From positions 1 through 51,729 of the forward strand of contig CADBQY010000073.1 in the NCBI GenBank assembly GCA_902796885.1: DNA of 51,729 nt, written 5' to 3'. Below are positions 8,067-17,906 of this stretch, one piece after another (the first letter of the stretch is position 1; each line of letters begins with the position of its first letter). The stretch is from an uncultured Planctomycetota bacterium (GTDB taxonomy: Bacteria > Planctomycetota > Planctomycetia > Pirellulales > Thermoguttaceae). The notes beneath the pieces are model-generated. The model was given only the letters and a program-made list of their open reading frames with translations, did not search any database and was not told where the DNA came from. The translations under genes and the position numbers were made by a program.

Positions 8067-11000
8067 ATGATCCCGAAACTTCGCTTGTTGACAGCCGCAT
8101 TCCCGCTTCTTCTCGTGCTGTTTGCCGTCTCATTCGGCGCGGATAATCCTTTAAGCCAAGAGTCCTCGACCGAAGGAGCCCCCGCGATGAACGTTCAAAA
8201 TCCGAATCCTTCCGAGATTGACCCCGTTCCCGCCTGTGAAAAGATGATCTCTGAAAACGCGCTCTATGCCGATGCGCTGAACATTCTCCGGCCGTGGGTT
8301 CTCGCCCCCGAAACGGTCTCCCCTTCCCTCCGGCGCGCGATCGAACTCGCCTGCGCGGCGTTGGGACAACTCAACGAAACCGCGGAAATCGACTCGTTTC
8401 TCGAAGGTGCGGTTCAGGCGCATCCCGAAGACTGGCGCGTTATGGCCGCGGCCGCGCAGCAATATTCGGCGGCCTTTCCACAAGGAGAGCTTGTCGACGG
8501 CCGGTTCCGCCGCGGGTTCGGAGGAATCAACCTTCAGGTCGATTCCTCCGAACGGGATCGCGTTCGGGCAATGCAGCTCTATGCCAGAGGGATGGATCTT
8601 TTGGAAAAAGAACGCGCCGCGCAAAAAACGACACCCGACGAGGTCTACGAATTCTACTGTGAATTCGCACGAACCTGTCTCGATGCCAATGACCGTTGGG
8701 GGCGCTTACAGGAACTGACCGACCTGGAAAACCTTCCCGAGTACCGTCAGGACATCGGACACTCGTTCTGGAACGCCCCTTCGTACCCGCCGGTCGACGA
8801 TGAGGGGAACCCGATCTTTTATGACGTTCCCGAATCGTTCGCGGCCGCCGAAAACGACGGTCAGCGGTTGCGTTTCCTTCTCGACCAAGCCGCGGCCTCC
8901 GGCGCGCCCGACGCGTCGGGTGCGCGGTTCCTCTACGCCGATTTTCTGATGGAGCAGTTTGGGCCCGGCTCGCTCGACGTTCCGAAACAGGTATCCCCCG
9001 ACAATGAGCATGACGGGGAAAACTCCCTGGCGGTACTCGGTTCTCTCGCCTCCCTCGACGACGATGAGACGATCGCCCGCCTGGCCGACGGGATTAGGCG
9101 TTTCAGGTTCCCCGAAGGGCAGAATCCGCTATCGATCTACCGTGATCTGATGGAAGATTCCTCCGTCGGGATAGACGCCCAGATACGCGCCGCGACCGAA
9201 CTGGGCCGGGCCTATCTGAACCGTACCCAGTACTTGAAAGCCGAAGAAGTCTATCGCAGCCTTGTCGATCTCGAAATCAAGGCGGGACTCCCCGAATACG
9301 AACGGGTTGCCCGGGAAGAACTCGATATCCTGACCGGAAACTACGGCGCGTTCGCCCCGACGGCAACCAAGACCGCCGGGGAAAACGTTTCGTTCCTTTG
9401 GAAATACCGCAACGGCAAGAAGGCGCGGTTCCGAGCTCAGGAGATCAACGTTCGTCTCTTCCTGCAAGACGCGATCGCCTATCTGCGGGAATCCGAAAAA
9501 AAACCGCCGGAAGAGTGGCTGATCGACAAACTCCGAATCGAAAACATCGGTTGGAAACTCCTCAACGACAATTCCCTGAATAATAAATATCTTTCGGGCG
9601 ACGTTGCCGACTGGTCCGTTGAACTCGATCCGGCGGCGGATCATCGCGACTGCCGGATATCTATCGATTTTCCGATCGCCAAACCGGGAGCGTACCTTCT
9701 GCGCGGAAAGATGGAAAACGGGAATTCCGACGCGATCGTGATCTGGATCAGCGATACCGCCATTCTGAAAAAAAAGGTTGAGGGAAAAACCTTCTGGTAC
9801 GTGGGAGACGCCAAAACCGGCGCGCCGATTCCGGAAGCTCAGCTCCGCTTTTTCGGCTACTCGATTAACCGAATGCCCTTTTATCGCGGCGAAAAGTCCC
9901 AAGACGACGGAACGGAAGAATCTCCAAACAACATTCCTGTTCAAAACCGCTGGCAAGTCCGAACCGCGGAGTTCCACAAACAGGCCAACACCAACGGCTG
10001 GCTCTTCACCGACGCCAATGAAATGCCCCCCCGATTCCGCTGGCTCGCCGAAGCTTCGGTTCCGACCGAAGACGGCGGGGGACGGTACGCCTATTATGGG
10101 TTCGAGGATATCTGGTACGACCACAGTTCGGTCACGCCGTTTCTTCGCGAAAGCGCCTGTTTCCTTTCAGACCGTCCGATCTACCGTCCGAAAGACACCG
10201 TTCACTTCCGTTTCCAGGCGGGAACCTCCCGTTACGACCAGCCCGACGAGTGGAGTTGGAAAGAAACTCCGGTCCGTCTGGTGATCACCGGGCCGGACGG
10301 AAAAGATATCGTCTCGAAAGAGCTCACCCTAGACGAAACGGGCGGCTTGGAAGATTGTCTCGAAACCGACGAATCGTTCCATCTGGGAACCTACTCGTTC
10401 CGACTCGATGTCCCCCATCCCGCTTCGCGGCAGGGGGGAGAGGGGTCTTCACAGAAATGGCGTTCCCTGGGTTACGGAACCGTCACTCTCGAGGAATACA
10501 GAAAACCGGAATTCGAAGTCACGGTCGACACTCCCGAAAAACCGATCGCTCTGGGCGAGAAGATCACCGTCAAAGCGCGCGCCGATTACTATTTCGGCAG
10601 TCCCGTCACCAACGCACGCGTTTCGTGGCGCGTCATGCGTTCGCGCGCCGACGCCGCATGGTATCCGATTAGCCGCTGGGACTGGCTCTACGGAAACGGC
10701 TACGCCTGGCTGGCGCCGAGCGCCCCCTGGTATCCCGGTTGGTCGAAATGGGGGGTTCTCCCCCCCCCGATGCCGTGGCATTCCCTCTACCGTGAAAATT
10801 CCGAAGTCGTCGCCTCCGGCAAAACCGATATCGGCGAAAACGGCGTCATCGAAATTCCGATCGACACCGCCCCGGCTGCGCAGCTCTATCCCGGAGTCGA
10901 TCAGTCGTACGAAGTGATCGTTGAGGTGACCGACGACTCGCGCCGTCAGGCAAGCGGTTCCGGTAAGGTACTGGTCAGCGAAAAGCCGTTCCGCGTCACG

Positions 11001-14000
11001 ACATGGTCAAACCGCGGATTCCACGAGCCGCGCCAACAGATCGACTACCATGTGGCCGCTCGACGTGTTGACGGCGAAGCGGTCTCCGGAATCGGATACG
11101 TCACGGTCAGCCGAGTCCGTCTTACCGGCGAGGACTCAAAAACCGGAACGAAAAGGGTCGAAGAGACTCCCGTTCATTCCGAAGAGATCGCCGTCGGTTC
11201 CAACGGCGAAGGAAATCTTTCGTTCACCCTTCCCCAGCCGGGACTCTATCGTTTTCGTTGCGTCGTCGACGACGGCGAGGGGCATCGGATCGAAGGAGGA
11301 TCGCTTCTGACGATCACCGGCCCGGCCGGCGACGGCCCCGAAGACGCAGGCGGATCGAATCCGCTCGACATCACCCCCGAAAAGCCGGAATATCGTCCCG
11401 GCGAAAAGGCGCGACTGCGGATATCCTCTTCCTCGCCCGACGCGACAGTTCTCCTCTTCGTCCGGAGCGAAGAAAACAACGGCGGAACGCCGCACTTGGT
11501 TCGCCTAAAAGAGGGAAGCGCCTTTTTCGAATTTGAGATGACGGACTCCGACATGCCGAACATTTGGGTCGAAGGGGTCGCGATCTCCGACGGACGCGTT
11601 TGGCGTACCGCCAGAAATATTCCCGTCCCCCCCATCTCGCGCGTCATTGACGTCAAAATCGTCCCCGACAAACAGTCATACAAACCCGGAGAACGTTCCC
11701 GGGTGAAAGTCCGCCTCACCGATCCCGACGGAAATCCGGTCGTCGGAATCGTTACCGCCGCGGTTTACGACCGCTCGCTCGACGCGCTCTCGCGCCGTCC
11801 TGCCTTCGATCTGCGAAAATTCTTCTGGGACTGGACGCGCCACTGCGCGTCGCACGAACAGCACAGTCTGGAACGACGGTTCCCGCCGATCGACTTCCCG
11901 CAAAAGAACACCATGCAGCCGCTCGGTTCGGCGGCGTCGCAATTCGCCGACGGTCTGCTTTACAGCGAGGCGGCCGAGGAAGACGCGGGCTACGGCTACG
12001 CCGCGCCGATGAAAAGCCGTTCCCTGACCGCCCTTTCCGGCGCGGTCAGCAATGGGGTGTCCAATGCCGCTCCCGCTTTCGCTCCCAAGGAAGCCGAAGC
12101 CGTCGGCGCCGACATCTCTCCGGATTCAGACATGACATCCTCGGGCGAAGCTTCTTTTTCCGCCCCGGAAATCCGGAGCGAATTTGCCGATACCGCGTTC
12201 TGGGCCGGCCGAATTCGAACCGATGAAAACGGCGAGGCGGAACTCTCGTTCGACATGCCCGAAAATATCACCTCGTGGAAGATGCGCGTCTGGTCATTCG
12301 CGCCCGGCACGCGAGTCGGCGAAGGAACCACCGAAGTCATTACGCGCAAGAATCTGATTCTCCGAATGGAACGCCCCCGTTTCCTGACGCAGACCGACAC
12401 CGTCCTCCTTTCGGCAATCGTCCACAACGACACCGACTCCCAGCAGAAGGGAGAGGTCACGCTTGAGATTGATCCCGACGCGCAAACTCCCCCGGCAATC
12501 CGCTTCCGCGCGGAAAGCGCGCCGACCCGACAGGTCACGATCCCCGCAAAAGGCCACGTGCGCGTCGACTGGCAGGTCGAAGCCGCCGCGGCGGCCAGCG
12601 TTCCTCTGATCATGACCGTGCGTACCGCCGACGAGTCGGACGGCGTACGCGAGTCGATCCCCGTCTATCTGCACGGCATCCGGAAACAGGAGTCCTTCTC
12701 GGGCGTCGTTCCGCGCGTTGACGATGAGAACGACGCCGCGCGAGAATACGCGTTCCGCATAACGGTCCCCTCCGAACGAATCCCCGAAGAAACTTCGCTG
12801 ACCGTTCGCTATTCCCCCTCGCTGGCAGGCGCCGCGCTCGACGCGATTCCCTACCTCACCGACTACCCCTACGGCTGCACCGAACAGACTCTGAACCGAT
12901 TCCTGCCGACCGTCCTGATTCGAAAATATCTGGCCGGTTCGAAGATAGACCTGGCCGAAATCGAATCGCACCGCGCCAATCTTAACTCGCAGGAACTCGG
13001 CGACGGCCCGTCACGCCGCGCGCAAAACCGCCGACGAATCAACGTCTTCGGCGAACCGACCGACCCGTCGCTTCCGAAAACCGATCCGGTCTTTTCCGCA
13101 GCCGAAGTCAACCGGCGCGTTGCCGCCGGTGTGGCTCGTCTTCGAGAAATGCAATTCGCCGATGGCGGCTGGGGATGGTTCAGCGGTTGGGGAGAGTACC
13201 CCTCGGCGCATCTGACCGCGCTGGTGGTCAGCGGACTCTATCATGCGCGGGAAGCGGGCGCCGATGTTCCAGAAGAGATGATCCAAAACGGAATCGACTG
13301 GTTACACAACTATATGTTCGACCAACATGCCAATCTGAAAAAATGGCGAATTGAAGCGCAAACCCCCGATAAAGAGCGCTCGCCGGACGCTAAAGAACAT
13401 GTTTCGGCCGAGGACGTCCTCGCCTTCATGACCATTGAAATGTGTGGAAGAGACTGGGACGGCGAAACGACGCAGATGATGGACGAAATGAGCGATTTCA
13501 TCTACGACGACCGCACTACGTTGACTCCATACGTCTTGACCCTCTACACCGACGCGCTCACGCTCACCAAACCGGAAGAACGCTCGGCGGCGGTACAGGA
13601 ACGGATTGACACCCTTTTAAAGATGATCGCCCAGTACCTGAAAACCGACGACATGAATCAGACCGCATGGCTCGACCTTCGCGGCACATCAGCGGCCGGT
13701 CAGTGGTGGCGTTGGTACGGAAATAGTGTCGAAACCCAAGCCGCGTATCTTTCGCTGATGGCTCGCGAAGACCCCAAGAATCCGGTCTTGCCGAAGATGG
13801 TCAAATATCTTCTGAACAACCGCAGAAACGCCGGATATTGGGACTCCACCCGCGACACGGCGCATTGCGTCGCCGCCCTTCTCGACTACCTCGACGCGAA
13901 TGACGAACTCCGCGGCGCGGGGACGGTCGAAATCGCCGTCGACGGGAAAATCGTCCATACCGAATCGATCACGCCCGAAACCGTGTTCGCCAACGAACAC

Positions 14001-14612
14001 ACGTTCGTCCTTTCCGGCGACGAAATTCAAGCCGGACCGCACGAAGTCACGATCCGCTATTCCGGCGACGGCCCGCTCTACTGCAACGCGTATCTGACTA
14101 ACTTTACGATGGAACCTTTTATCCGCAAAGCCGGTCTGGAAGTGGAAGTCAACCGCACCTACTGGAAACTGACCGAAGACGAATCGGCCGCCGAAACGGC
14201 CTTCGGCGGTCACGGACAACCGACGCCGATTCGCGTACACCGGTTCAAAAGGGAACGTCTCGAGGACGGCGCGCCGATCCAAAGCGGCGACTTGATCGAA
14301 GTCGAACTGAACGTCCAAAGCCGGAACGACTACGATTCCATTCTGATCGAAGACCGCAAGCCCGCCGGATTTGAGCCGATCGAACCGATCAGCGGTTACA
14401 CCGCCGGTCCTTTGAGCGCCTACGCTGAATACCGCGACGCGCGCGTCTCGTTCTTCGTGCGCGATCTGCCCCAGGGCACACACACGCTCATCTATCGTCT
14501 GCGTGCCGAAACCCCAGGAACGGTCTGCGCCCTTCCCGCTACGATCGAGGGGATGTACGCGCCCGAGTTGCGCGGGAATTCCGACGAGTTCCAAACGACG
14601 GTGAGCGATTAG
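8067..14612 (+). CDS. Bacterial alpha-2-macroglobulin-like protease trap
   Basis: This giant exported protein has 2181 residues from ATG 8067. That start opens a signal peptide (MIPKLRLLTAAFPLLLVLF, cleaved near SFGA). The N-terminal 450 residues look helical and TPR-like. Macroglobulin-type beta domains follow: a DRPIYRPKDTVHF stretch near 700, a PEYRPGEKARL stretch near 1105 and a SYKPGERSRVKV stretch near 1195. The alpha-2-macroglobulin core is near 1375 (ITSWKMRVWSFAPGT). The thioester motif YPYGCTEQT has its cysteine at residue 1604, within the alpha-helical toroid, and a C-terminal domain ends the chain. Family members are thought to trap host or competitor proteases in the periplasm or at the surface. 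The CxEQ motif is intact, so covalent trapping is plausible. The usual pbpC neighbour is absent. Confidence 0.93.
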   Translation: MIPKLRLLTAAFPLLLVLFAVSFGADNPLSQESSTEGAPAMNVQNPNPSEIDPVPACEKMISENALYADALNILRPWVLAPETVSPSLRRAIELACAALGQLNETAEIDSFLEGAVQAHPEDWRVMAAAAQQYSAAFPQGELVDGRFRRGFGGINLQVDSSERDRVRAMQLYARGMDLLEKERAAQKTTPDEVYEFYCEFARTCLDANDRWGRLQELTDLENLPEYRQDIGHSFWNAPSYPPVDDEGNPIFYDVPESFAAAENDGQRLRFLLDQAAASGAPDASGARFLYADFLMEQFGPGSLDVPKQVSPDNEHDGENSLAVLGSLASLDDDETIARLADGIRRFRFPEGQNPLSIYRDLMEDSSVGIDAQIRAATELGRAYLNRTQYLKAEEVYRSLVDLEIKAGLPEYERVAREELDILTGNYGAFAPTATKTAGENVSFLWKYRNGKKARFRAQEINVRLFLQDAIAYLRESEKKPPEEWLIDKLRIENIGWKLLNDNSLNNKYLSGDVADWSVELDPAADHRDCRISIDFPIAKPGAYLLRGKMENGNSDAIVIWISDTAILKKKVEGKTFWYVGDAKTGAPIPEAQLRFFGYSINRMPFYRGEKSQDDGTEESPNNIPVQNRWQVRTAEFHKQANTNGWLFTDANEMPPRFRWLAEASVPTEDGGGRYAYYGFEDIWYDHSSVTPFLRESACFLSDRPIYRPKDTVHFRFQAGTSRYDQPDEWSWKETPVRLVITGPDGKDIVSKELTLDETGGLEDCLETDESFHLGTYSFRLDVPHPASRQGGEGSSQKWRSLGYGTVTLEEYRKPEFEVTVDTPEKPIALGEKITVKARADYYFGSPVTNARVSWRVMRSRADAAWYPISRWDWLYGNGYAWLAPSAPWYPGWSKWGVLPPPMPWHSLYRENSEVVASGKTDIGENGVIEIPIDTAPAAQLYPGVDQSYEVIVEVTDDSRRQASGSGKVLVSEKPFRVTTWSNRGFHEPRQQIDYHVAARRVDGEAVSGIGYVTVSRVRLTGEDSKTGTKRVEETPVHSEEIAVGSNGEGNLSFTLPQPGLYRFRCVVDDGEGHRIEGGSLLTITGPAGDGPEDAGGSNPLDITPEKPEYRPGEKARLRISSSSPDATVLLFVRSEENNGGTPHLVRLKEGSAFFEFEMTDSDMPNIWVEGVAISDGRVWRTARNIPVPPISRVIDVKIVPDKQSYKPGERSRVKVRLTDPDGNPVVGIVTAAVYDRSLDALSRRPAFDLRKFFWDWTRHCASHEQHSLERRFPPIDFPQKNTMQPLGSAASQFADGLLYSEAAEEDAGYGYAAPMKSRSLTALSGAVSNGVSNAAPAFAPKEAEAVGADISPDSDMTSSGEASFSAPEIRSEFADTAFWAGRIRTDENGEAELSFDMPENITSWKMRVWSFAPGTRVGEGTTEVITRKNLILRMERPRFLTQTDTVLLSAIVHNDTDSQQKGEVTLEIDPDAQTPPAIRFRAESAPTRQVTIPAKGHVRVDWQVEAAAAASVPLIMTVRTADESDGVRESIPVYLHGIRKQESFSGVVPRVDDENDAAREYAFRITVPSERIPEETSLTVRYSPSLAGAALDAIPYLTDYPYGCTEQTLNRFLPTVLIRKYLAGSKIDLAEIESHRANLNSQELGDGPSRRAQNRRRINVFGEPTDPSLPKTDPVFSAAEVNRRVAAGVARLREMQFADGGWGWFSGWGEYPSAHLTALVVSGLYHAREAGADVPEEMIQNGIDWLHNYMFDQHANLKKWRIEAQTPDKERSPDAKEHVSAEDVLAFMTIEMCGRDWDGETTQMMDEMSDFIYDDRTTLTPYVLTLYTDALTLTKPEERSAAVQERIDTLLKMIAQYLKTDDMNQTAWLDLRGTSAAGQWWRWYGNSVETQAAYLSLMAREDPKNPVLPKMVKYLLNNRRNAGYWDSTRDTAHCVAALLDYLDANDELRGAGTVEIAVDGKIVHTESITPETVFANEHTFVLSGDEIQAGPHEVTIRYSGDGPLYCNAYLTNFTMEPFIRKAGLEVEVNRTYWKLTEDESAAETAFGGHGQPTPIRVHRFKRERLEDGAPIQSGDLIEVELNVQSRNDYDSILIEDRKPAGFEPIEPISGYTAGPLSAYAEYRDARVSFFVRDLPQGTHTLIYRLRAETPGTVCALPATIEGMYAPELRGNSDEFQTTVSD

Positions 14613-14617
14613 CCCTC

Positions 14618-14677
14618 ACGGGTTACGTCATAGAAAAAGGGGAGCTTCCGCTCCCCTTTTTCTATGACGTAACCCGT
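14618..14677. terminator. Bidirectional terminator, perfect 28-bp stem
   Basis: A perfect 28-bp inverted repeat (14618-14645 with 14650-14677) encloses a TTCC loop. The inner stem GGGGAGC/GCTCCCC is flanked by five A and five T. It fills almost the whole gap between convergent genes, touching the stop codon of the leftward LEPR-XLL gene. Confidence 0.9.
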
Positions 14678-17584
14678 TTAGCCCGGCGGAAAAATAAAAT
14701 CGGAATCTTTCTGCCAGTTGACGCTAAACAGGGCAAAGTCTCCCGGCCCGACGAGACCGTCTCCGTCAATATCGCAGCGGGGATCCCAGTTCTCGCCGTC
14801 GGACATCGACATCCACGCCTTTGAAATGGCGGCGTAGTCCTCCGCTCCCGCCATACCGTCCCCGTCGATATCGAAGGGAGAGACATAGAACGACTTGACG
14901 GCGCTCCAGGGGGAGGTCTCGTTTGTCTGGCCATTCCCCAAAGCGCGCACCTTGTACTGGACAAGAGTGCCGTTTTTTAATCCCGAGACAACGTGCGAGT
15001 TTTCGTCGACGACAAGCGACGTCCACCAGATGCCGTCTTCGGTATATGAAAGTTCGTATCCCGCCGCGCCGTCAACATTCGTCCAGACGATCCGCTGCCG
15101 TCCGAGTCCGTAGGCCGCGCTTACCCCCGGCGAGCCGGTCAGAATTTCGGGAGGCGCGAGAGGGGTCGGAGCGTTCTGTATCTCATACGCACCCAAATCG
15201 ACCCGGCCGCCGACAATCCGAGTGTTCCCCGCCAGATCGGCCGACGCCGTCACAAAGGTATTGTTCCCGCCGTTAACGCAGCGTGTTCCCCGGCGGAGCG
15301 TGAAATTCCCCTTATCCGGATCCGTAAAAAGCGCGATCAATCCGTCGTAGGAATAGGCCGATTCCGACTCGGTCCAATCTTCGAACGAGGACAATGTATA
15401 ATACGCGTTGACCGCTCCGGAGCTGACGCTGACGTCGTCCGATTCGGCGGCGGCGCGGTTCCCCGCCACAACGCAGTTGTAGAGGTTCACCTTTCCGGCG
15501 GATCCGGCGTCAACGTCGAGTCCGCCTCCGTAGTCGGCCCGATTTCCCGCCAGAGTGCAGCCGACCAGGTTCATATTTCCGTACGTCTCGACGCCGCCCC
15601 CCCAATTCGAAGCCTCGTTGTTCGTCAAGGCGCAGTCGGCAAGAGAAATCTCGCCGTGATAGTTATAAAGTCCCCCGCCGTATCCCCCGTAGTACCCGTG
15701 ATCTTCGAGGTTGAGCCGGCGAAGCGCGCTGTTCTCGGAAATGACACAGGCGGTTAAGGAAAGCACCCCTCGATCGACGTCGATCCCCCCGCCGTTGGCC
15801 GCGCTGTTCTTCGAGACAACCGATCCGCTCACGGTCAGGGTTCCCGAGGCGTTCTCGATCGCGCCGCCATAGTAGGAAAGCGCGTTATTCGAAAGGAAAC
15901 GCGAATCGGCGACCGTCATCACCCCCCCTTGCAAATAGAGTCCGCCGCCGGAAAGAGCCGTGTTCTTTTCAAAAAGAGTGTCGGTCAGAATCGTCGTTCC
16001 GCCCTGGGCGTAAAGACCGCCCCCCTCCCGAGCGGTATTCGCCGTGAGGACGCAGCCGGACATTTTCAAGACCGCGCTCCGCGCGAGGATTCCTCCGCCG
16101 TTTTCGCTCGTCATCCCGCCGGTCATCGTCAAACCGGTCAGTTCGACCGGCTTGGCGGCAGTTCCGCCGGTGATGAAAAAGACGCGGCTCTTGCCGGCGG
16201 CGTCGATCGTCAGTCCTCCCTGGAGGTCGGAAGCGTCGATTTCAAGGGAATCGGCAATTCGCAAATCTTCGCCGGAAAGAACCACCGTCTTTCCCGCCAA
16301 CGCCCGGACAAAGAGAACCGTCCCCCCCGCGGGCGTATAGCCGATCGCCTCGCGCAGAGTCACTTGACCGTCGACCGGATCGACCAAATCCTCAAGTGAA
16401 GTCACAATCGACGAGGGAGTCTCCCGAACCTGAAACTCGCCCGACTCGGTGTACGCGTCATACTCGGGGCGGGTGATCCGCACCGTCAGGGGATAGGCGC
16501 CCATTTCGGTAAAGATCGGAGGAACCGTCACGAAACGCGCTCCGCCGTCCGTACTGAACTCGACAAAATCCCCTTCCTCCAGCCCGTCGATCTCCGGCTG
16601 ATGTTCTTCACCGTCGTAAAGAACATGCCAGCCCGAAAGCCGCGTTCCCGCTCCGATCCCCGACTCATACGCTCCCAGATCGATCACAAGGTGCTGAATA
16701 CGCGTCGCCCCGGTCAGATCGCGCGCGGTCGCCGCCAACGCGTTGTTCCCCGCGTCGATCCCCTGCGAACCGGACGCCAAGGTGTAGACGCCGTTGGCCG
16801 CGTCGGAAAAAATTTCCTTTTGGGCGTCATATTCGACCAGGTGGTCCGACTCGGTCCAGTCGGTAAAAGGAGAAAGAACGTAAGACGCCGAAACCGCCGC
16901 GGCGTCGCTTTTATGAATATTGTCGCCACCCCCTTCGGCGCTGTTGCCGGCCACGATACTGTTCTCGACCGAAACGCTTCCGCCCGAAAGATCAAGTCCG
17001 CCGCCGGTCGTCTTGGCGCGGTTCCCCGCCACAGTACAATTGATCAACGTCAGCTCGCCGACATTTTCGATACCTCCCCCCCGCGCCGCGCTGTTGTCGA
17101 CCACGGCGCATCCGGTCAGGTTCAGGACGCCGGAATTATGGATTCCCCCACCCGAAGCGGTCGTTGTCCCGCCGCAAATCCGAAGATTGACCATCTTGAC
17201 ATCCGCCCCGCCGGTCACCGAAAAGACGCGGCTCCCCGCCCCACCGTCGATCGTCACTCCTTTTTGCAGATCGGAAGCGTCGATCGTCACGTTCACCGAC
17301 AACTCAAGCTGCTTTCCGGTCAGGATGATCGTCTGTCCCGAAAGGGCCGGAGCGAACCGAATCCGATCCCCCGACTTTGCCGAAGCGATCGCCTCGCGCA
17401 GAGAGAGAAGCCCTTCGTGGTCTCCGGCGCCGTCGCTAAGGGTTGACACCAACCAAGTCGTCGGTTCCTCGTCCGCGGCGGTCGGCGCGGGATTCCACGT
17501 TTCGACCGATCCCGCCGTGACCGATAAAAGACGGCGATTTTCGAGCGATTCGAAACGGGGATTACGATTCGTTGCTGACCGCAC
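14678..17584 (-). CDS. LEPR-XLL / beta-helix / Fn3 / dockerin surface protein
   Basis: This is a 968-residue exported protein starting at GTG 17584, with AGGAG six bases upstream. Residues 10-21 (RFESLENRRLLS) are the LEPR-XLL sorting motif. Two related parallel beta-helix modules follow (about 45-310 and 390-800). Each opens with a S/TLREAI stretch, carries many GGGI/GGGL and SGCV repeats of the polymorphic outer-membrane type, and ends with a DLGAYE motif. An Ig-like segment separates them. A fibronectin III-like domain follows (about 810-900). The last 60 residues hold two DIDGDG calcium loops of a type I dockerin. The role is probably surface adhesion or scaffold binding. No catalytic residues are evident. 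Confidence 0.9.
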   Translation of the reverse strand: MRSATNRNPRFESLENRRLLSVTAGSVETWNPAPTAADEEPTTWLVSTLSDGAGDHEGLLSLREAIASAKSGDRIRFAPALSGQTIILTGKQLELSVNVTIDASDLQKGVTIDGGAGSRVFSVTGGADVKMVNLRICGGTTTASGGGIHNSGVLNLTGCAVVDNSAARGGGIENVGELTLINCTVAGNRAKTTGGGLDLSGGSVSVENSIVAGNSAEGGGDNIHKSDAAAVSASYVLSPFTDWTESDHLVEYDAQKEIFSDAANGVYTLASGSQGIDAGNNALAATARDLTGATRIQHLVIDLGAYESGIGAGTRLSGWHVLYDGEEHQPEIDGLEEGDFVEFSTDGGARFVTVPPIFTEMGAYPLTVRITRPEYDAYTESGEFQVRETPSSIVTSLEDLVDPVDGQVTLREAIGYTPAGGTVLFVRALAGKTVVLSGEDLRIADSLEIDASDLQGGLTIDAAGKSRVFFITGGTAAKPVELTGLTMTGGMTSENGGGILARSAVLKMSGCVLTANTAREGGGLYAQGGTTILTDTLFEKNTALSGGGLYLQGGVMTVADSRFLSNNALSYYGGAIENASGTLTVSGSVVSKNSAANGGGIDVDRGVLSLTACVISENSALRRLNLEDHGYYGGYGGGLYNYHGEISLADCALTNNEASNWGGGVETYGNMNLVGCTLAGNRADYGGGLDVDAGSAGKVNLYNCVVAGNRAAAESDDVSVSSGAVNAYYTLSSFEDWTESESAYSYDGLIALFTDPDKGNFTLRRGTRCVNGGNNTFVTASADLAGNTRIVGGRVDLGAYEIQNAPTPLAPPEILTGSPGVSAAYGLGRQRIVWTNVDGAAGYELSYTEDGIWWTSLVVDENSHVVSGLKNGTLVQYKVRALGNGQTNETSPWSAVKSFYVSPFDIDGDGMAGAEDYAAISKAWMSMSDGENWDPRCDIDGDGLVGPGDFALFSVNWQKDSDFIFPPG

Positions 17585-17760
17585 AAGAGCTCCTGACAGG
17601 CGCGGATAGATGGTTAATGCCGCGCGCCGGAACAGAATCTAGCGTGCGGCGGGAATTGACGAAACGAACGGGGAAAGATTTGCGAAACTCCTCCGTCCCT
17701 CTCCAGTCTACCCGATTTTCCTGAAAAATTCAAATTTTTTGCTTTTCTTCCCGCGATCCT

Positions 17761-17789
17761 TTTACTTTCGATGATGAAATCGTTAGAAT
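17761..17789 (+). promoter_or_regulatory. Promoter for the oxidoreductase at 17907
   Basis: TTTACT (17761-17766) and TAGAAT (17784-17789) are separated by exactly 17 bases. It lies in the 322-base divergent gap 17585-17906, which otherwise shows only an AT-rich patch near 17715-17750. The predicted leader is about 110 bases long. Confidence 0.55.
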
Positions 17790-17906
17790 AGTAGAAAGTG
17801 AGGATACCGTTTTGACTTGGCGCCGCAGGTCGGCCCGAGTCGAAATGAAAACTGCCCGTTCTTCTTCGCGCGGGTTCACCATAGAAATCATTGGAGTCAC
17901 AGACAA

